Source: Sediminibacillus dalangtanensis (GTDB lineage: Bacteria > Bacillota > Bacilli > Bacillales > Amphibacillaceae). Taken from it: a stretch of 64,000 nt of DNA. The notes under the pieces were generated by a model. That model was not told the DNA's origin. It did no database searches and was given only the letters and a program-made list of their open reading frames with translations. Of this stretch, positions 54,294 through 63,044 are shown piece by piece. The DNA lies in assembly GCF_017792025.1 (NCBI RefSeq), contig NZ_CP046956.1, positions 1,550,001-1,614,000 of the forward strand. Direction: 5' to 3'. A program made the translations under genes and the position numbers. Position 1 is the stretch's first letter. Every line of letters begins with the position of its first letter.

Positions 54294-55145
54294 CTACTGT
54301 TCTGAATTTAATTGGAATAGAGTGATTTCAGGAGCGCATAAAAAACGATAGGGCAGCCGGGTCGTTCCTATTCCTCTGCTGACAAACAGCTGCAAGTGAT
54401 CTCCAATCAGGTAGTTACCTTCTACATATTTCTCTGCATAGGCAGGCGTGTAGATATGGCCGACCAATGGAATTTGCACTTGTCCCCCATGGCTGTGTCC
54501 GGAAAATTGAACATCTATCGGATACTGCTTCGCTTTGTCCGCATAGTCTGGTTCATGTATCATGACCATCGTGTAAGCATTTGGATCGGTCCCTTCCATT
54601 GCCTTATCCAAGTCAGGCTGACCGAGCATCACATCGTCAATTCCTGCCAAGGTAATGAAATCATTTCCTTTTTTAAGGGTGGTGTGATTATTTTGTAAAA
54701 GCTTGAAACCGCCGGCTTCCATGGCTTCTTTGACAGTTTCTGTACCATATCCTCCATGGTCGTGATTACCATAAATCCAGAACTTCCCTTCAGGACCGCG
54801 AATGTTTTTCAAAATATCTGAAATCCTGCGATCCCACATAAATTGATTCGGTTCATCCACTAAATCTCCTGTGAATAGGACGATGTCCGGGTTATGGCTA
54901 TTGATTTCCGTTGATAGCTGGTCTAATTGCTCTAAGGAATATTGAAAGCCGACATGTGTGTCTGAAAATTGCAGTATTTTTAAACCATCGAACGATTTCG
55001 GGATTTTTGTAGAAGTAAGTGTTTCTTTATGAATTTTCAGCATGCCAGGTTCTATTTCCCTGGCATAATAATAGGTTCCTCCTCCTACACCAAATAGTGC
55101 AAGGACAGAAGCTCCTAATTTTTTCAGGAATGATCTGCGGTTCAT
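54294..55145 (-). CDS. ykuE: Tat-exported metallophosphoesterase (YkuE-like)
   Basis: 283-residue calcineurin-type phosphoesterase. A twin-arginine signal MNRRSFLKKLGASVLALFGV opens it. Metal motifs in order: FSDTHVG, FTGDLVD, YGNHDHGG and GHSHGGQ. YkuE of B. subtilis is a Tat substrate at the cell wall, and its neighbours are also conserved here. It is divergent from the fadH-like gene. Confidence 0.88.
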   Translation of the reverse strand: MNRRSFLKKLGASVLALFGVGGGTYYYAREIEPGMLKIHKETLTSTKIPKSFDGLKILQFSDTHVGFQYSLEQLDQLSTEINSHNPDIVLFTGDLVDEPNQFMWDRRISDILKNIRGPEGKFWIYGNHDHGGYGTETVKEAMEAGGFKLLQNNHTTLKKGNDFITLAGIDDVMLGQPDLDKAMEGTDPNAYTMVMIHEPDYADKAKQYPIDVQFSGHSHGGQVQIPLVGHIYTPAYAEKYVEGNYLIGDHLQLFVSRGIGTTRLPYRFLCAPEITLFQLNSEQ

Positions 55146-55286
55146 CTATGTCCAAACCCTTCTTCTGCTAGATTAATCTAGTAGCATTATAGCACGGAAT
55201 GAAAATTTTGCGTGACCATAAAAAAATGCCGGGAATGGAAGGGTTTCCAGCAGTTATATGGAAATGTTAGGGGAGGGGGGATACGA

Positions 55287-56054
55287 ATGGAAAATGAGAC
55301 AGTCATCATCACAGGAGGATCCAGCGGGATGGGGAAGCAAATGGCCAAACGTTTTGTCGAAGGCGGAGCAAACGTAATGATTACAGGGAGAACGGAACAA
55401 ACATTGGCTAAAACAGTTAGAGAACTAGAAAATGCAGGCGATGGAAAACCAGCCTATACAGTGATGGATGTCAGAGAGCCTGACGAGATAACAGCTTTGC
55501 TGGATAAAACGCTCAACATATTTGGAGGGGTAGATCATTTAATTAATAATGCTGCCGGAAACTTCGTCTGTCCAGCCGAAAAATTGTCCGTTAACGGTTG
55601 GAATGCCGTGGTGGATATTGTCCTTAATGGAAGCTTTTATTGCAGCCGAGAAATCGGTAATTACTGGATCGGCAAGAATCAGAAAGGAAATATTGTCAAC
55701 ATGGTGGCCACCTATGCCTGGAACGCAGGAGCAGGTGTGATCCATTCAGCAGCCGCAAAGGCAGGGGTCCTTTCTATGACTCGAACACTAGCAGTCGAAT
55801 GGGGAAGTAAATATGGAATCAGAGTGAATGCAATCGCTCCCGGCCCTATTGAGCGGACAGGAGGAGCCGAGAAATTGTTCGAGTCAGAGAGCGCAGCGCA
55901 AAGAACGCTGGAGTCCGTGCCGCTTCATCGGCTGGGGAAACCAGAAGAAATAGCGGAGTTCGCGTATTTCCTCTGTTCAAAGCATGCTGGCTATATCAAT
56001 GGAGAAGTAGTAACCATGGATGGGGGGCAGTGGTTGAATAAACACCCTTTTTGA
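55287..56054 (+). CDS. fadH: SDR oxidoreductase, 2,4-dienoyl-CoA reductase-like (YkuF/FadH)
   Basis: 255-residue short-chain dehydrogenase. NADP-binding TGGSSGMGKQMAKRF (residues 8-22), NNAAGNF near 87, and HSAAAKAGVLSMTRTLAVEW near 155, which lacks the classic Tyr before Lys as in dienoyl-CoA reductases. Expected to assist beta-oxidation of unsaturated fatty acids. ATG 55287 has GGGAGGGGGG upstream; the open frame further up is unsupported. Confidence 0.88.
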   Translation: MENETVIITGGSSGMGKQMAKRFVEGGANVMITGRTEQTLAKTVRELENAGDGKPAYTVMDVREPDEITALLDKTLNIFGGVDHLINNAAGNFVCPAEKLSVNGWNAVVDIVLNGSFYCSREIGNYWIGKNQKGNIVNMVATYAWNAGAGVIHSAAAKAGVLSMTRTLAVEWGSKYGIRVNAIAPGPIERTGGAEKLFESESAAQRTLESVPLHRLGKPEEIAEFAYFLCSKHAGYINGEVVTMDGGQWLNKHPF

Positions 56055-56066
56055 ACCAGGATAAAC

Positions 56067-56113
56067 AAATAGAACAAGGCAACAGTCATATACTGCTGCC
56101 TCGTTCTATTGTT
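56067..56113. terminator. Bidirectional terminator between fadH-like and hlyIII-like genes
   Basis: AATAGAACAAGGCAACAG pairs, with mismatches, with CTGCTGCCTCGTTCTATT, between convergent genes. Confidence 0.75.
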
Positions 56114-56750
56114 AAATTAAATAAAGAATAACCGAGAAAAAATGGAGAGCTGTTCCAGCTAAAACAAATAAATGCCAGATTGCATGGTGGAATTTAAATC
56201 CTCTCCACACATAAAAAATCGACCCGATCGTATACAGAATACCGCCAATCACAAGTAAGAGAAGTCCGTTAAACTGCATGTTCTCTACAAGGGTTTTCCA
56301 AGCGAAAACAATTTGCCAGCCGACAACAATATAACCAATCGTAGAGACGAACAAAAATCGTTTGACAAAAAAACATTTAAAAATCGTGCCGGCGATTGCA
56401 ATTCCCCACACAATTCCAAATAAGGTCCAGCCTAACCAGCCTTTTACTGCCACAAATAAAAAAGGAGTATAGGAACCGGCGATAAAAAAGTAAATCGAAG
56501 CATGATCCAGTATTTCAAAGACATCTTTTCCCCGACCTTTTGGCAAAGCATGAACAAAAGTCGAAGAAATATATAGTAGAACCATCGTAGTGCCAAAGAG
56601 AGTGAAGCTGACTACATGCCAAACTGTTCCGTGTTGAGTTGCATAAACGATTAAGGTTACAAGAGCGGCAATGCTGAAAATAGCACCGACAGCATGGGTA
56701 ATTGCGTTTGCAATTTCCTCGTTTTTAGAAAAAGTATGAGTGTTAGCCAA
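56112..56750 (-). CDS. Hemolysin III/PAQR-family membrane protein
   Basis: 212-residue seven-span membrane protein. Family motifs are NAITHAVGAIFSI near residue 15, SSTFVHALP near 62 (His), LDHASIYFFIAGSYTPF near 82, and the C-terminal HHAIWHLFVLAGTALHFFS. The TTG start at 56750 is preceded by AAGGAC. Function in bacteria is unclear; despite the name, haemolysis is not established for most members. Confidence 0.88.
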   Translation of the reverse strand: MANTHTFSKNEEIANAITHAVGAIFSIAALVTLIVYATQHGTVWHVVSFTLFGTTMVLLYISSTFVHALPKGRGKDVFEILDHASIYFFIAGSYTPFLFVAVKGWLGWTLFGIVWGIAIAGTIFKCFFVKRFLFVSTIGYIVVGWQIVFAWKTLVENMQFNGLLLLVIGGILYTIGSIFYVWRGFKFHHAIWHLFVLAGTALHFFSVILYLI

Positions 56751-57014
56751 ATTGACCGTCCTTCCGGAGGGGGATTACATCCCCACCTCATTTTTATATG
56801 CTTATTATACACGGATTGACTGAGATTATAAAGAATGGAGGTTTGAAGAGGGCAATGGATGTGGAATGTTTAAGATGGTAGTTGTCGAATCCAGTCGTTA
56901 TTTCCTGTTTCCAATCTGAGTTATGGAATGGTTTTCATAACCTGGATATGGTAAAATGACATTTGGATAGGATGCGTGAGAACTCCTTCAACTGCTAAAA
57001 AGGAGTGTCAGCAA

Positions 57015-57491
57015 ATGAGCAGTACGCAAAGCAAAGAAATGACAGAAATGGTAGTCGAAGATTTAATGATTCCTGCAGAGAAAGTAGCACATGTTCAAAT
57101 GGGAAATCCATTGGAGCACGCATTGTTGGTTCTGGTGAAATCGGGTTATTCCGCAGTGCCCGTGCTAGATGCCTCGTTCAAATTGCAGGGAACAATCGGC
57201 AAAACAATTATTTTAAATGATATCCTCGGACTTGAACGCTTTGAAATGGAAAAACTATCGGTTACGACAGTTCGAGAAGTGATGAACACCGATATACCGT
57301 GTCTTTCGAAAAAAGATGACTTTTTGAAAGCATTAAAAGAGATGATTAATCATCCTTTCATTTGTGTCGCTGATTCACAAGGTTATTTCGACGGGATTGT
57401 GACTAGAAGGGCAATTTTAAAGCAGTTGAACAAAAATCTTCACGCAAGCAAATATTCGCCGGTCACAGAGATGGTTACCGGGAAGAATTAA
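57015..57491 (+). CDS. CBS-domain protein, DarB/CbpB-like (YkuL)
   Basis: 158 residues made of two CBS motifs, at about 15-75 (VEDLMIPAEKVAHVQMGNPL) and 85-145 (VREVMNTDIPCL). YkuL of B. subtilis (DarB/CbpB) binds c-di-AMP and controls Rel and pyruvate carboxylase; the length and neighbourhood (ykuE-ykuF upstream, dapH downstream) agree. AAAGGAG precedes ATG 57015. A terminator follows. The functional transfer is by family. Confidence 0.82.
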   Translation: MSSTQSKEMTEMVVEDLMIPAEKVAHVQMGNPLEHALLVLVKSGYSAVPVLDASFKLQGTIGKTIILNDILGLERFEMEKLSVTTVREVMNTDIPCLSKKDDFLKALKEMINHPFICVADSQGYFDGIVTRRAILKQLNKNLHASKYSPVTEMVTGKN

Positions 57492-57506
57492 AGTTCATGT
57501 CAGAGT

Positions 57507-57536
57507 GGGTTCTTGGTCAGCCAAGAGCCCTTTTGT
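57507..57536 (+). terminator. Intrinsic terminator of the CBS gene
   Basis: GGGTTCTTGG pairs with CCAAGAGCCC (one T-G pair), followed by TTTTG. Confidence 0.75.
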
Positions 57537-57677
57537 ATGCAAAGATTACTCCATACTATCCTGATAAAACGGCAAAAGTGAACAGGAAACATTTTAAAAC
57601 AGGGTAAAATTCTTGTACCCTTGTTTGAAATTTTGATAAAGTGTAATACAGAGTATGATAAATGGAGGGAACAGTAA

Positions 57678-58397
57678 ATGAAAATGATGGATGCGAATGA
57701 AATAATCTCTTTTATTTCCAATAGTAAAAAATCAACACCTGTCAAAGTATATTTAAAAGGCACTCAATTGAATACAATCGATTTTGGCGACCTGATTCAG
57801 GATTTTGTCGATGAAAAGACAGGCGTTCTCTTTGGTGAATGGAAAGACATAGCAGCCGTACTGGATACATACAAAGATCAAATTGAAGATTATGCGGTCG
57901 AAAATGATCGCAGAAACTCGGCTATCCCATTACTGGATTTAAAAGAAGTCAATGCCCGGATTGAACCTGGTGCGGTTATACGAGACCAGGTTGAAATCGG
58001 AGATGGCTGTGTCATTATGATGGGAGCTATGATAAATATCGGATCGGTTGTCGGTGAAGGCACAATGATCGATATGAACGTCACACTGGGAGGAAGAGCT
58101 ACCGTCGGTAAAAATTGTCATATAGGTGCCGGCGCTGTACTTGCCGGTGTAATCGAGCCGCCTTCGGCCAAACCCGTTGTTATTGAAGACGGCGTTGTCG
58201 TCGGAGCAAATGCCGTCATTCTTGAAGGAGTCACAGTTGGAGAAGGTGCAGTTGTTGCGGCTGGAGCAATTGTAACAAAAGATGTACCGGCCAACACCCT
58301 TGTTGCTGGTACTCCTGCAAGGGTGCTGAAGGAGATAGACGACCAGACGAAGTCTAAAACCGAAATAAAAGCAGAACTGAGAAAATTGGATCAGTGA
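57678..58397 (+). CDS. dapH: Tetrahydrodipicolinate N-acetyltransferase
   Basis: 239-residue left-handed beta-helix acetyltransferase; starts the acetylase branch of diaminopimelate/lysine synthesis. An N-terminal helical domain (1-85) precedes hexapeptide repeats such as [20 protein letters not shown] and [19 protein letters not shown], with [25 protein letters not shown] at about 135-158. GGAGGGAAC precedes ATG 57678. dapL follows, separated by a terminator. Confidence 0.94.
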   Translation: MKMMDANEIISFISNSKKSTPVKVYLKGTQLNTIDFGDLIQDFVDEKTGVLFGEWKDIAAVLDTYKDQIEDYAVENDRRNSAIPLLDLKEVNARIEPGAVIRDQVEIGDGCVIMMGAMINIGSVVGEGTMIDMNVTLGGRATVGKNCHIGAGAVLAGVIEPPSAKPVVIEDGVVVGANAVILEGVTVGEGAVVAAGAIVTKDVPANTLVAGTPARVLKEIDDQTKSKTEIKAELRKLDQ

Positions 58398-58418
58398 TAA
58401 TCAAGTCACTTTCCGTTA

Positions 58419-58452
58419 GCAAAAAGCAGGAGATGTTTCTCCTGCTTTTTGC
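58419..58452 (+). terminator. Intrinsic terminator between dapH and dapL
   Basis: GCAAAAAGCAGGAGA pairs perfectly with TCTCCTGCTTTTTGC. A terminator between these genes means dapL needs read-through or its own promoter. Confidence 0.8.
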
Positions 58453-58539
58453 AATTCACGCTAAACGACGCAATACAATGCTGCAAGCCTGCATAGTGCC
58501 TTCAAGGCAGGCAGAAGTGACTTAAGGGAGGATTGACGA

Positions 58540-59655
58540 GTGAATCACCAAGATTTAGTGAATATAAGAAGAGATTTGCATCAAATTCCGGAATTAGGTT
58601 TCCAGGAATATAAGACTCAGCGATACTTGCAGGAGGTAATTGCCCGTATACCGCAAAAGCATCTTACCATTAAACAATGGAGAACCGGATTGCTGGTAAA
58701 AGTATCTGGATATAACCCTGCCCGGTTAATTGGCTACCGAACAGATATTGATGGATTACCAGTTACAGAAGAAACGGACTATTCATTCGCTTCTAAGCAT
58801 GAAGGGAACATGCACGCTTGTGGACATGACTTTCATATGACTATTGCTTTGGGAGCACTGCAGCGTTTGGCAGAACAACCGATGGAAGATGATGTCCTGT
58901 TTATTTTCCAGCCGGCGGAGGAGGGACCTGGCGGTGCTTTGCCAATGCTGCAGACAGCATTGTTGGGCGAATGGAGACCGGATGTCGTGTTTGCCCTTCA
59001 TGTAGCTCCTGAGCTTCCTGCAGGAACGGTTTCTACCAGGGATGGTTTATTGTTTGCCAATACGAGTGAATTGTTTATCGACTTCAAGGGCAAAGGAGGG
59101 CATGCTGCTTACCCCCATTTGACTCATGATATGGTGGCTGCCGCCAGCAGCTTCGTCACCCAGTTGCAGCAAATTGTAGCCAGGCGGATTGATCCATTGC
59201 AAAGTGCTGTGGTAACCATTGGAAAAATCGCTGGGGGTTCCGTACAAAATGTTATTGCAGAAAAGGCCCGACTGGAAGGTACGATTCGGACTCTTGATCC
59301 CAAAGCAATCGACCTTGTGAAACAGCACATTGAACAAATTGCTAAAGGGCATGAAATAAGTTTTGATTGCAAAATAAACCTTGATTATGGAGCTAATTAT
59401 TATCAAGTTTACAATACAACGGAATACATCGAGCGATTTAAACAAATTGTATCTCAGGAACAGCTAACGTGGAAAGAAGCGAAAGCTGCTATGACAGGCG
59501 AGGATTTTGGGTATATGTTGAAAGACATACCCGGTTTTATGTTTTGGCTCGGCGTTGATTCCCCCTATGGATTGCACAGTAGCAAATTAAGTCCTTCGGA
59601 GGATGCTCTTTCGACCGGTGTCCATATTGTGGAGAAGACGATAAGGAATTTGTAA
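58540..59655 (+). CDS. dapL: N-acetyldiaminopimelate deacetylase (M20 family)
   Basis: 371-residue M20D metallopeptidase-type deacetylase. Metal ligands are in [10 protein letters not shown] (about 89-98) and PAEEGPGG (about 127); [13 protein letters not shown] is near 70 and [10 protein letters not shown], the dimer-domain motif, near 188. GTG 58540 has AAGGGAGG eight bases upstream. It follows dapH and acts two steps later, after the aminotransferase step. Confidence 0.92.
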   Translation: MNHQDLVNIRRDLHQIPELGFQEYKTQRYLQEVIARIPQKHLTIKQWRTGLLVKVSGYNPARLIGYRTDIDGLPVTEETDYSFASKHEGNMHACGHDFHMTIALGALQRLAEQPMEDDVLFIFQPAEEGPGGALPMLQTALLGEWRPDVVFALHVAPELPAGTVSTRDGLLFANTSELFIDFKGKGGHAAYPHLTHDMVAAASSFVTQLQQIVARRIDPLQSAVVTIGKIAGGSVQNVIAEKARLEGTIRTLDPKAIDLVKQHIEQIAKGHEISFDCKINLDYGANYYQVYNTTEYIERFKQIVSQEQLTWKEAKAAMTGEDFGYMLKDIPGFMFWLGVDSPYGLHSSKLSPSEDALSTGVHIVEKTIRNL

Positions 59656-59881
59656 AATGCGATAAAGAAAGTATATCGGAGATTGTCATGATGTAGTGAC
59701 CTCCTACGTTCTTTTCTGGCAAAAGGAAGGCCATACCAATCGTGAAGAAAACAACCATTTATCAAGGTCCAGCTGCAGACGCTGCTTTTTAAGCCGACTG
59801 GTCCCGGTTCTGTATATGCTTTTCGTATTAGGGAAGTCTAATAGGGATTATTTAATCCATTTGTACAGAGGAGGTATTTGG

Positions 59882-60124
59882 ATGCCGCGTATAGGTATAG
59901 AAGGAACACTTTCAGACGTAAAAGGAGCATTACAGGAACGGGGCTATGAATTGGTGGATTTGAGACAGGAATCAGATGTACAAAATTGTGATTGCTGTGT
60001 CATCTCAGGGCAGGATAAAAACGTGATGGGAATGGCGACGGCGAGTACACAGGCCCCTGTTATCAATGCAAATGGGATGACTGCCGACGAGGTTTGCCAT
60101 CAGGTTGACAGTCGTTTTCAATAA
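59882..60124 (+). CDS. ykuS: YkuS/UPF0180-family protein
   Basis: 80-residue protein beginning MPRIGIEGTLSDVKGALQER with VQNCDCCVISGQDKNVMGM near 40, as in UPF0180. The three cysteines NCDCC are a striking feature. Function unknown. GAGGAGG precedes ATG 59882. It follows dapL as in B. subtilis, with a gap of 226 bases in which nothing was recognised. Confidence 0.88.
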   Translation: MPRIGIEGTLSDVKGALQERGYELVDLRQESDVQNCDCCVISGQDKNVMGMATASTQAPVINANGMTADEVCHQVDSRFQ

Positions 60125-60149
60125 CGGAATCGATAAGGTTGTAAGGGGG

Positions 60150-60187
60150 AAGAGGCTGGCTTCTGTTTAGAAAGAAGCCAGCCTCTT
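60150..60187. terminator. Bidirectional terminator between ykuS and ykuT
   Basis: AAGAGGCTGGCTTC pairs perfectly with GAAGCCAGCCTCTT. Confidence 0.85.
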
Positions 60188-60196
60188 ATCATTTCC

Positions 60197-61030
60197 TCAT
60201 TTAGGTTGTTTATTTACATTAACCTGGTGGGGATATGGAATATCAATGCCAGCTGCATCAAATTCTTCTTTGATTCGTTTCCTTAAATCTCGTTCCACTT
60301 CCCATTGCATCATGTTTTCGGTTTGTCCGAGAACCCGAAGAACGATATCAGAAGAGCCGATGCTTTGCACGCCTAAAACGTCCGGTCCTTCTGCAAAACG
60401 AGCATCATTCTCTCGGAAATCATCACAAATCCGTTGGAGTACGGCCATCGCTTCGTCAATGCTGTCTTCATAACTGATCCCAATATCGACTAGGGCGCGC
60501 ATGGTGCCGCGGGAATGGTTGCTGACGCTGGAAATTTCCCTGTTCGGAACGAAGTTCAATGTTCCGTCGAAGCTGCGTATTTTGGTTGTCCTTAATCCGA
60601 TTTCTTCGACGATTCCATCGAAACCGCCTAAGGTTACATACTCATCCACTTCCACCTGTTTTTCCAGCAACAGAAAAAAACCGGTGACGACATCGCTGAC
60701 AAGGCCTTGCGCTCCGAATCCGATTGCAAGTCCAAGGACGCCTGCACCTGCAAGGAGCGGGCCGATCGGGATGTTGAATATACCAAATAGAATAACGATG
60801 AACAGAAAAATGAGCACATACGAGTAAACATTGATCAGCAGTTTTTCGAGGGTTTTTATTCTTCCTTCTGAAACCTTTTCCCTTCGTCCGGCTCGGGAGA
60901 GTGTTTTAGCAATGATTTTTTTCCCGAGCGGTGCGGCAATCATAAAACCGATGATCAACAGGATGATTTGCAATCCATAACCAAGGAGTGCTCCGAAATC
61001 CAAATACAACCCTTCTTGAAAAATGTCCAT
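60197..61030 (-). CDS. ykuT: Small-conductance mechanosensitive channel (YkuT-like)
   Basis: 277-residue MscS-type channel opening on hypo-osmotic shock. Three hydrophobic segments (about 14-35, 65-88, 93-115); the pore helix GPLLAGAGVLGLAIGFGAQGLVSDVV lies at about 90-115, followed by the beta domain with DGIVEEIGLRTTKIR and the C-terminal RKRIKEEFDAAGIDIPYPHQ. Start ATG 61030. Convergent with ykuS and divergent from ykuU, as in B. subtilis. Confidence 0.92.
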   Translation of the reverse strand: MDIFQEGLYLDFGALLGYGLQIILLIIGFMIAAPLGKKIIAKTLSRAGRREKVSEGRIKTLEKLLINVYSYVLIFLFIVILFGIFNIPIGPLLAGAGVLGLAIGFGAQGLVSDVVTGFFLLLEKQVEVDEYVTLGGFDGIVEEIGLRTTKIRSFDGTLNFVPNREISSVSNHSRGTMRALVDIGISYEDSIDEAMAVLQRICDDFRENDARFAEGPDVLGVQSIGSSDIVLRVLGQTENMMQWEVERDLRKRIKEEFDAAGIDIPYPHQVNVNKQPK

Positions 61031-61172
61031 ACTACGTCTCCTTCCTATGTATTGTTAAGTTAAAAGAAAAAAAGACTGTTTGCAACTGAACAAGCCAATT
61101 TTCTTCCTTATTCTTATATATCTTCGGGCTTTTTACAGAATTTTTGTCATTGGGAACGAAATGAATTAATTT

Positions 61173-61201
61173 TTGACTGAACAACGTTCCTCCTTTATAA
61201 T
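61173..61201 (+). promoter_or_regulatory. Sigma-A promoter of ykuU
   Basis: TTGACT (61173-61178), 17-base spacer, TATAAT (61196-61201): a near-consensus vegetative promoter about 60 bases upstream of ykuU. Confidence 0.8.
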
Positions 61202-61261
61202 GTTTTTTGTAAATCAACAGCGTTCGTTGAAAAATAGAGAAGCAATGTGGAGGGATTACAT

Positions 61262-61804
61262 ATGGCAGAACGCATGGTAGGAAAACAGGCTCCTAGGTTT
61301 GAGATGGATGCCGTACTATCTAATAAGGAATTTGGAAAAGTATCTTTGGAAGAAAACATGAAAAACGATAAGTGGACGGTGCTTTTCTTCTATCCAATGG
61401 ATTTTACTTTCGTTTGCCCGACAGAAATCACTGCGGTTTCTGACCGTTTCGACGAATTTGAAGATTTGGATGCAGAAGTTATCGGTGTTTCCACTGATAC
61501 TATCCATACGCATTTAGCTTGGATCAATACCCCAAGAGAGGATAACGGTCTTGGTGACCTGGAGTACGCGTTAGCTGCCGATACCAATCATCAGGTTGCC
61601 CGTGAATACGGAGTACTGATTGAAGAAGAAGGGGTAGCGCTTCGCGGTTTATTCATTATCAGCCCAGAAGGGGAGCTTCAGTATCAAGTAGTTAACCACA
61701 ATAACATCGGCCGTGACGTCGATGAAACACTACGTGTTCTGCAGGCATTGCAAACTGGCGGTCTTTGCCCGGCGAACTGGAAACCAGGTCAAGAAACATT
61801 GTAA
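61262..61804 (+). CDS. ykuU: 2-Cys peroxiredoxin (YkuU-like)
   Basis: 180-residue thiol peroxidase of the AhpC/Prx1 type. Peroxidatic cysteine in FYPMDFTFVCPTEI (about Cys 51), resolving cysteine in GGLCPANW near 170, and the catalytic threonine/arginine contexts present. ATG 61262 has GGAGGG upstream; the frame is open 15 bases more. A near-consensus promoter precedes it. It pairs with the thiol protein ykuV downstream, separated by a terminator. Confidence 0.93.
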   Translation: MAERMVGKQAPRFEMDAVLSNKEFGKVSLEENMKNDKWTVLFFYPMDFTFVCPTEITAVSDRFDEFEDLDAEVIGVSTDTIHTHLAWINTPREDNGLGDLEYALAADTNHQVAREYGVLIEEEGVALRGLFIISPEGELQYQVVNHNNIGRDVDETLRVLQALQTGGLCPANWKPGQETL

Positions 61805-61827
61805 TTCGGTTCCGTGAAGACTTAAAC

Positions 61828-61857
61828 GGGTCTAACACATTGTGTTAGACCTTTTTC
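61828..61857 (+). terminator. Intrinsic terminator between ykuU and ykuV
   Basis: GGTCTAACACA/TGTGTTAGACC stem with a T run; it may be a partial terminator because ykuV follows within 40 bases. Confidence 0.8.
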
Positions 61858-61896
61858 ACGACATAATCGCTTTGGTTGAAGAAGGAGGAAAAGGGA

Positions 61897-62346
61897 ATGA
61901 AACTAAGAACACCAATGCCTGAATTGGAAGGCGCTACCGAATGGCTTAACGGAGAAGTAACGAAAGAAGACTTGGTTGGAGGAAAGCCGACTTTAATCCA
62001 TTTTTGGTCTGTAAGCTGTGGTCTATGTAAAGAAGCTATGCCGAATGTAAATGAGTTTCGCGATGAATACAAGGATGATTTAAATGTCGTAGCTGTTCAC
62101 ATGCCACGCTCCGAAAAAGATTTAGATCTGGAACAGATAAAAGAAGTGGCTGAAGAACACGGCATTTCCCAACCAATATTTGTTGATAACAAACATGCCT
62201 TGACAGATGCATTTGAAAATCAATACGTCCCTGCATACTATGTATTCGATGCAGAAGGAAACCTTCGGCATTTTCAAGCCGGCGGTGGCGGTATGAAAAT
62301 GCTGCGTAAGCGCGTCAATCGTGTTTTAGGGCAAAACGAGAAATAA
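61897..62346 (+). CDS. ykuV: Thiol-disulfide oxidoreductase (YkuV-like)
   Basis: 149-residue thioredoxin-fold protein without a signal peptide. The active-site motif is WSVSCGLCKEAMP (CxxC, about residues 47-50), cis-Pro loop YVPAYYVFD near 112. In B. subtilis YkuV is a cytosolic TlpA/ResA-like reductase. ATG 61897 has AAGGAGG upstream. It is probably functionally linked to ykuU. Confidence 0.9.
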   Translation: MKLRTPMPELEGATEWLNGEVTKEDLVGGKPTLIHFWSVSCGLCKEAMPNVNEFRDEYKDDLNVVAVHMPRSEKDLDLEQIKEVAEEHGISQPIFVDNKHALTDAFENQYVPAYYVFDAEGNLRHFQAGGGGMKMLRKRVNRVLGQNEK

Positions 62347-62359
62347 ATAAGAACTAACA

Positions 62360-62402
62360 GCAGGAGGATGGGAGCGGTAGCGCTAATTCTCCTGCTTTTT
62401 TC
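62360..62402 (+). terminator. Intrinsic terminator of ykuV
   Basis: GCAGGAG pairs with CTCCTGC, with GCGGTAGCGC folding inside, followed by TTTTTTC. Confidence 0.8.
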
Positions 62403-62406
62403 TTGT

Positions 62407-62567
62407 TGTACAGGAAATGATAAATTTAACTGTCTGTGTATAATTATTGGCTGAAACAGCCACGTCCAGCTCCAGCGCCTCACCCTCTGTGTGGCAAAAA
62501 GCGCCACGCCGAGGCTGTTCTTAAGCTTGTACTCCTTTAAACAGGCGCTTGCGCTTTTGTCCTCTTG
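62407..62567 (+). repeat. Repeat family A, copy 3 (short form)
   Basis: About 160 bases with the same left end (TGTACAGGAAATGATAAATT, GGCTGAAACAGCCACGTCC) and the same right end (GGCGCTTGCGCTTTTGTCC) as the other copies, but without the GGACGTGGC arm, so the long-range pairing of copies 1 and 2 is lost. It begins four bases after the ykuV terminator T run. Confidence 0.85.
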
Positions 62568-63044
62568 TTTTCCACGCTTAAGGAATGCTGATACGGTGTT
62601 TGGTAATAACTTTGCTTCCCTTCAGATTCTCCTCGTATCCTCCCTCCTTATTAAAATCCTGTGTCTAAATAATATACATTCTTCTAGGCCAACTCACGTG
62701 GAAAAAACATTAGTCCTTCTTATGGATAAAGCGAAAAAGGCATGAAAGGCATGAACGCAAGGTTAGGATAACCATGGTACTTTTCCAAGGAATCCTCCTT
62801 CTTCTGCAACTCTAATCGATTTAGGAGTACACCATTTCTTTTAGCTCTAACAGAGTTACCGTTTATATGTACGATTAAGAAACCGTGACAAAATGTCCCT
62901 TATTCTTTGAGGAGAGTAGAAGCATTCCGGTAATTCGCAGCCGATTAAAAATTTTAAAAAAATTGAGTCAAATGGGTGGAAAAATATTTCGTTACCCGAT
63001 ATATTTATACATACGTGAAAAAATCATCAGGAGGAGGGATATTC
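62568..63044. other. Gene-free stretch before the ABC transporter gene
   Basis: Nothing recognisable apart from AT-rich sequence near 62980-63030 that may hold the promoter of the downstream gene. No conserved frame was found. Confidence 0.5.

Noticed and set aside
61194..61214. Possible PerR box at the ykuU promoter
   Set aside because: Only about 10 of 14 defined positions fit TTATAATNATTATAA, mostly because of the -10 box itself.
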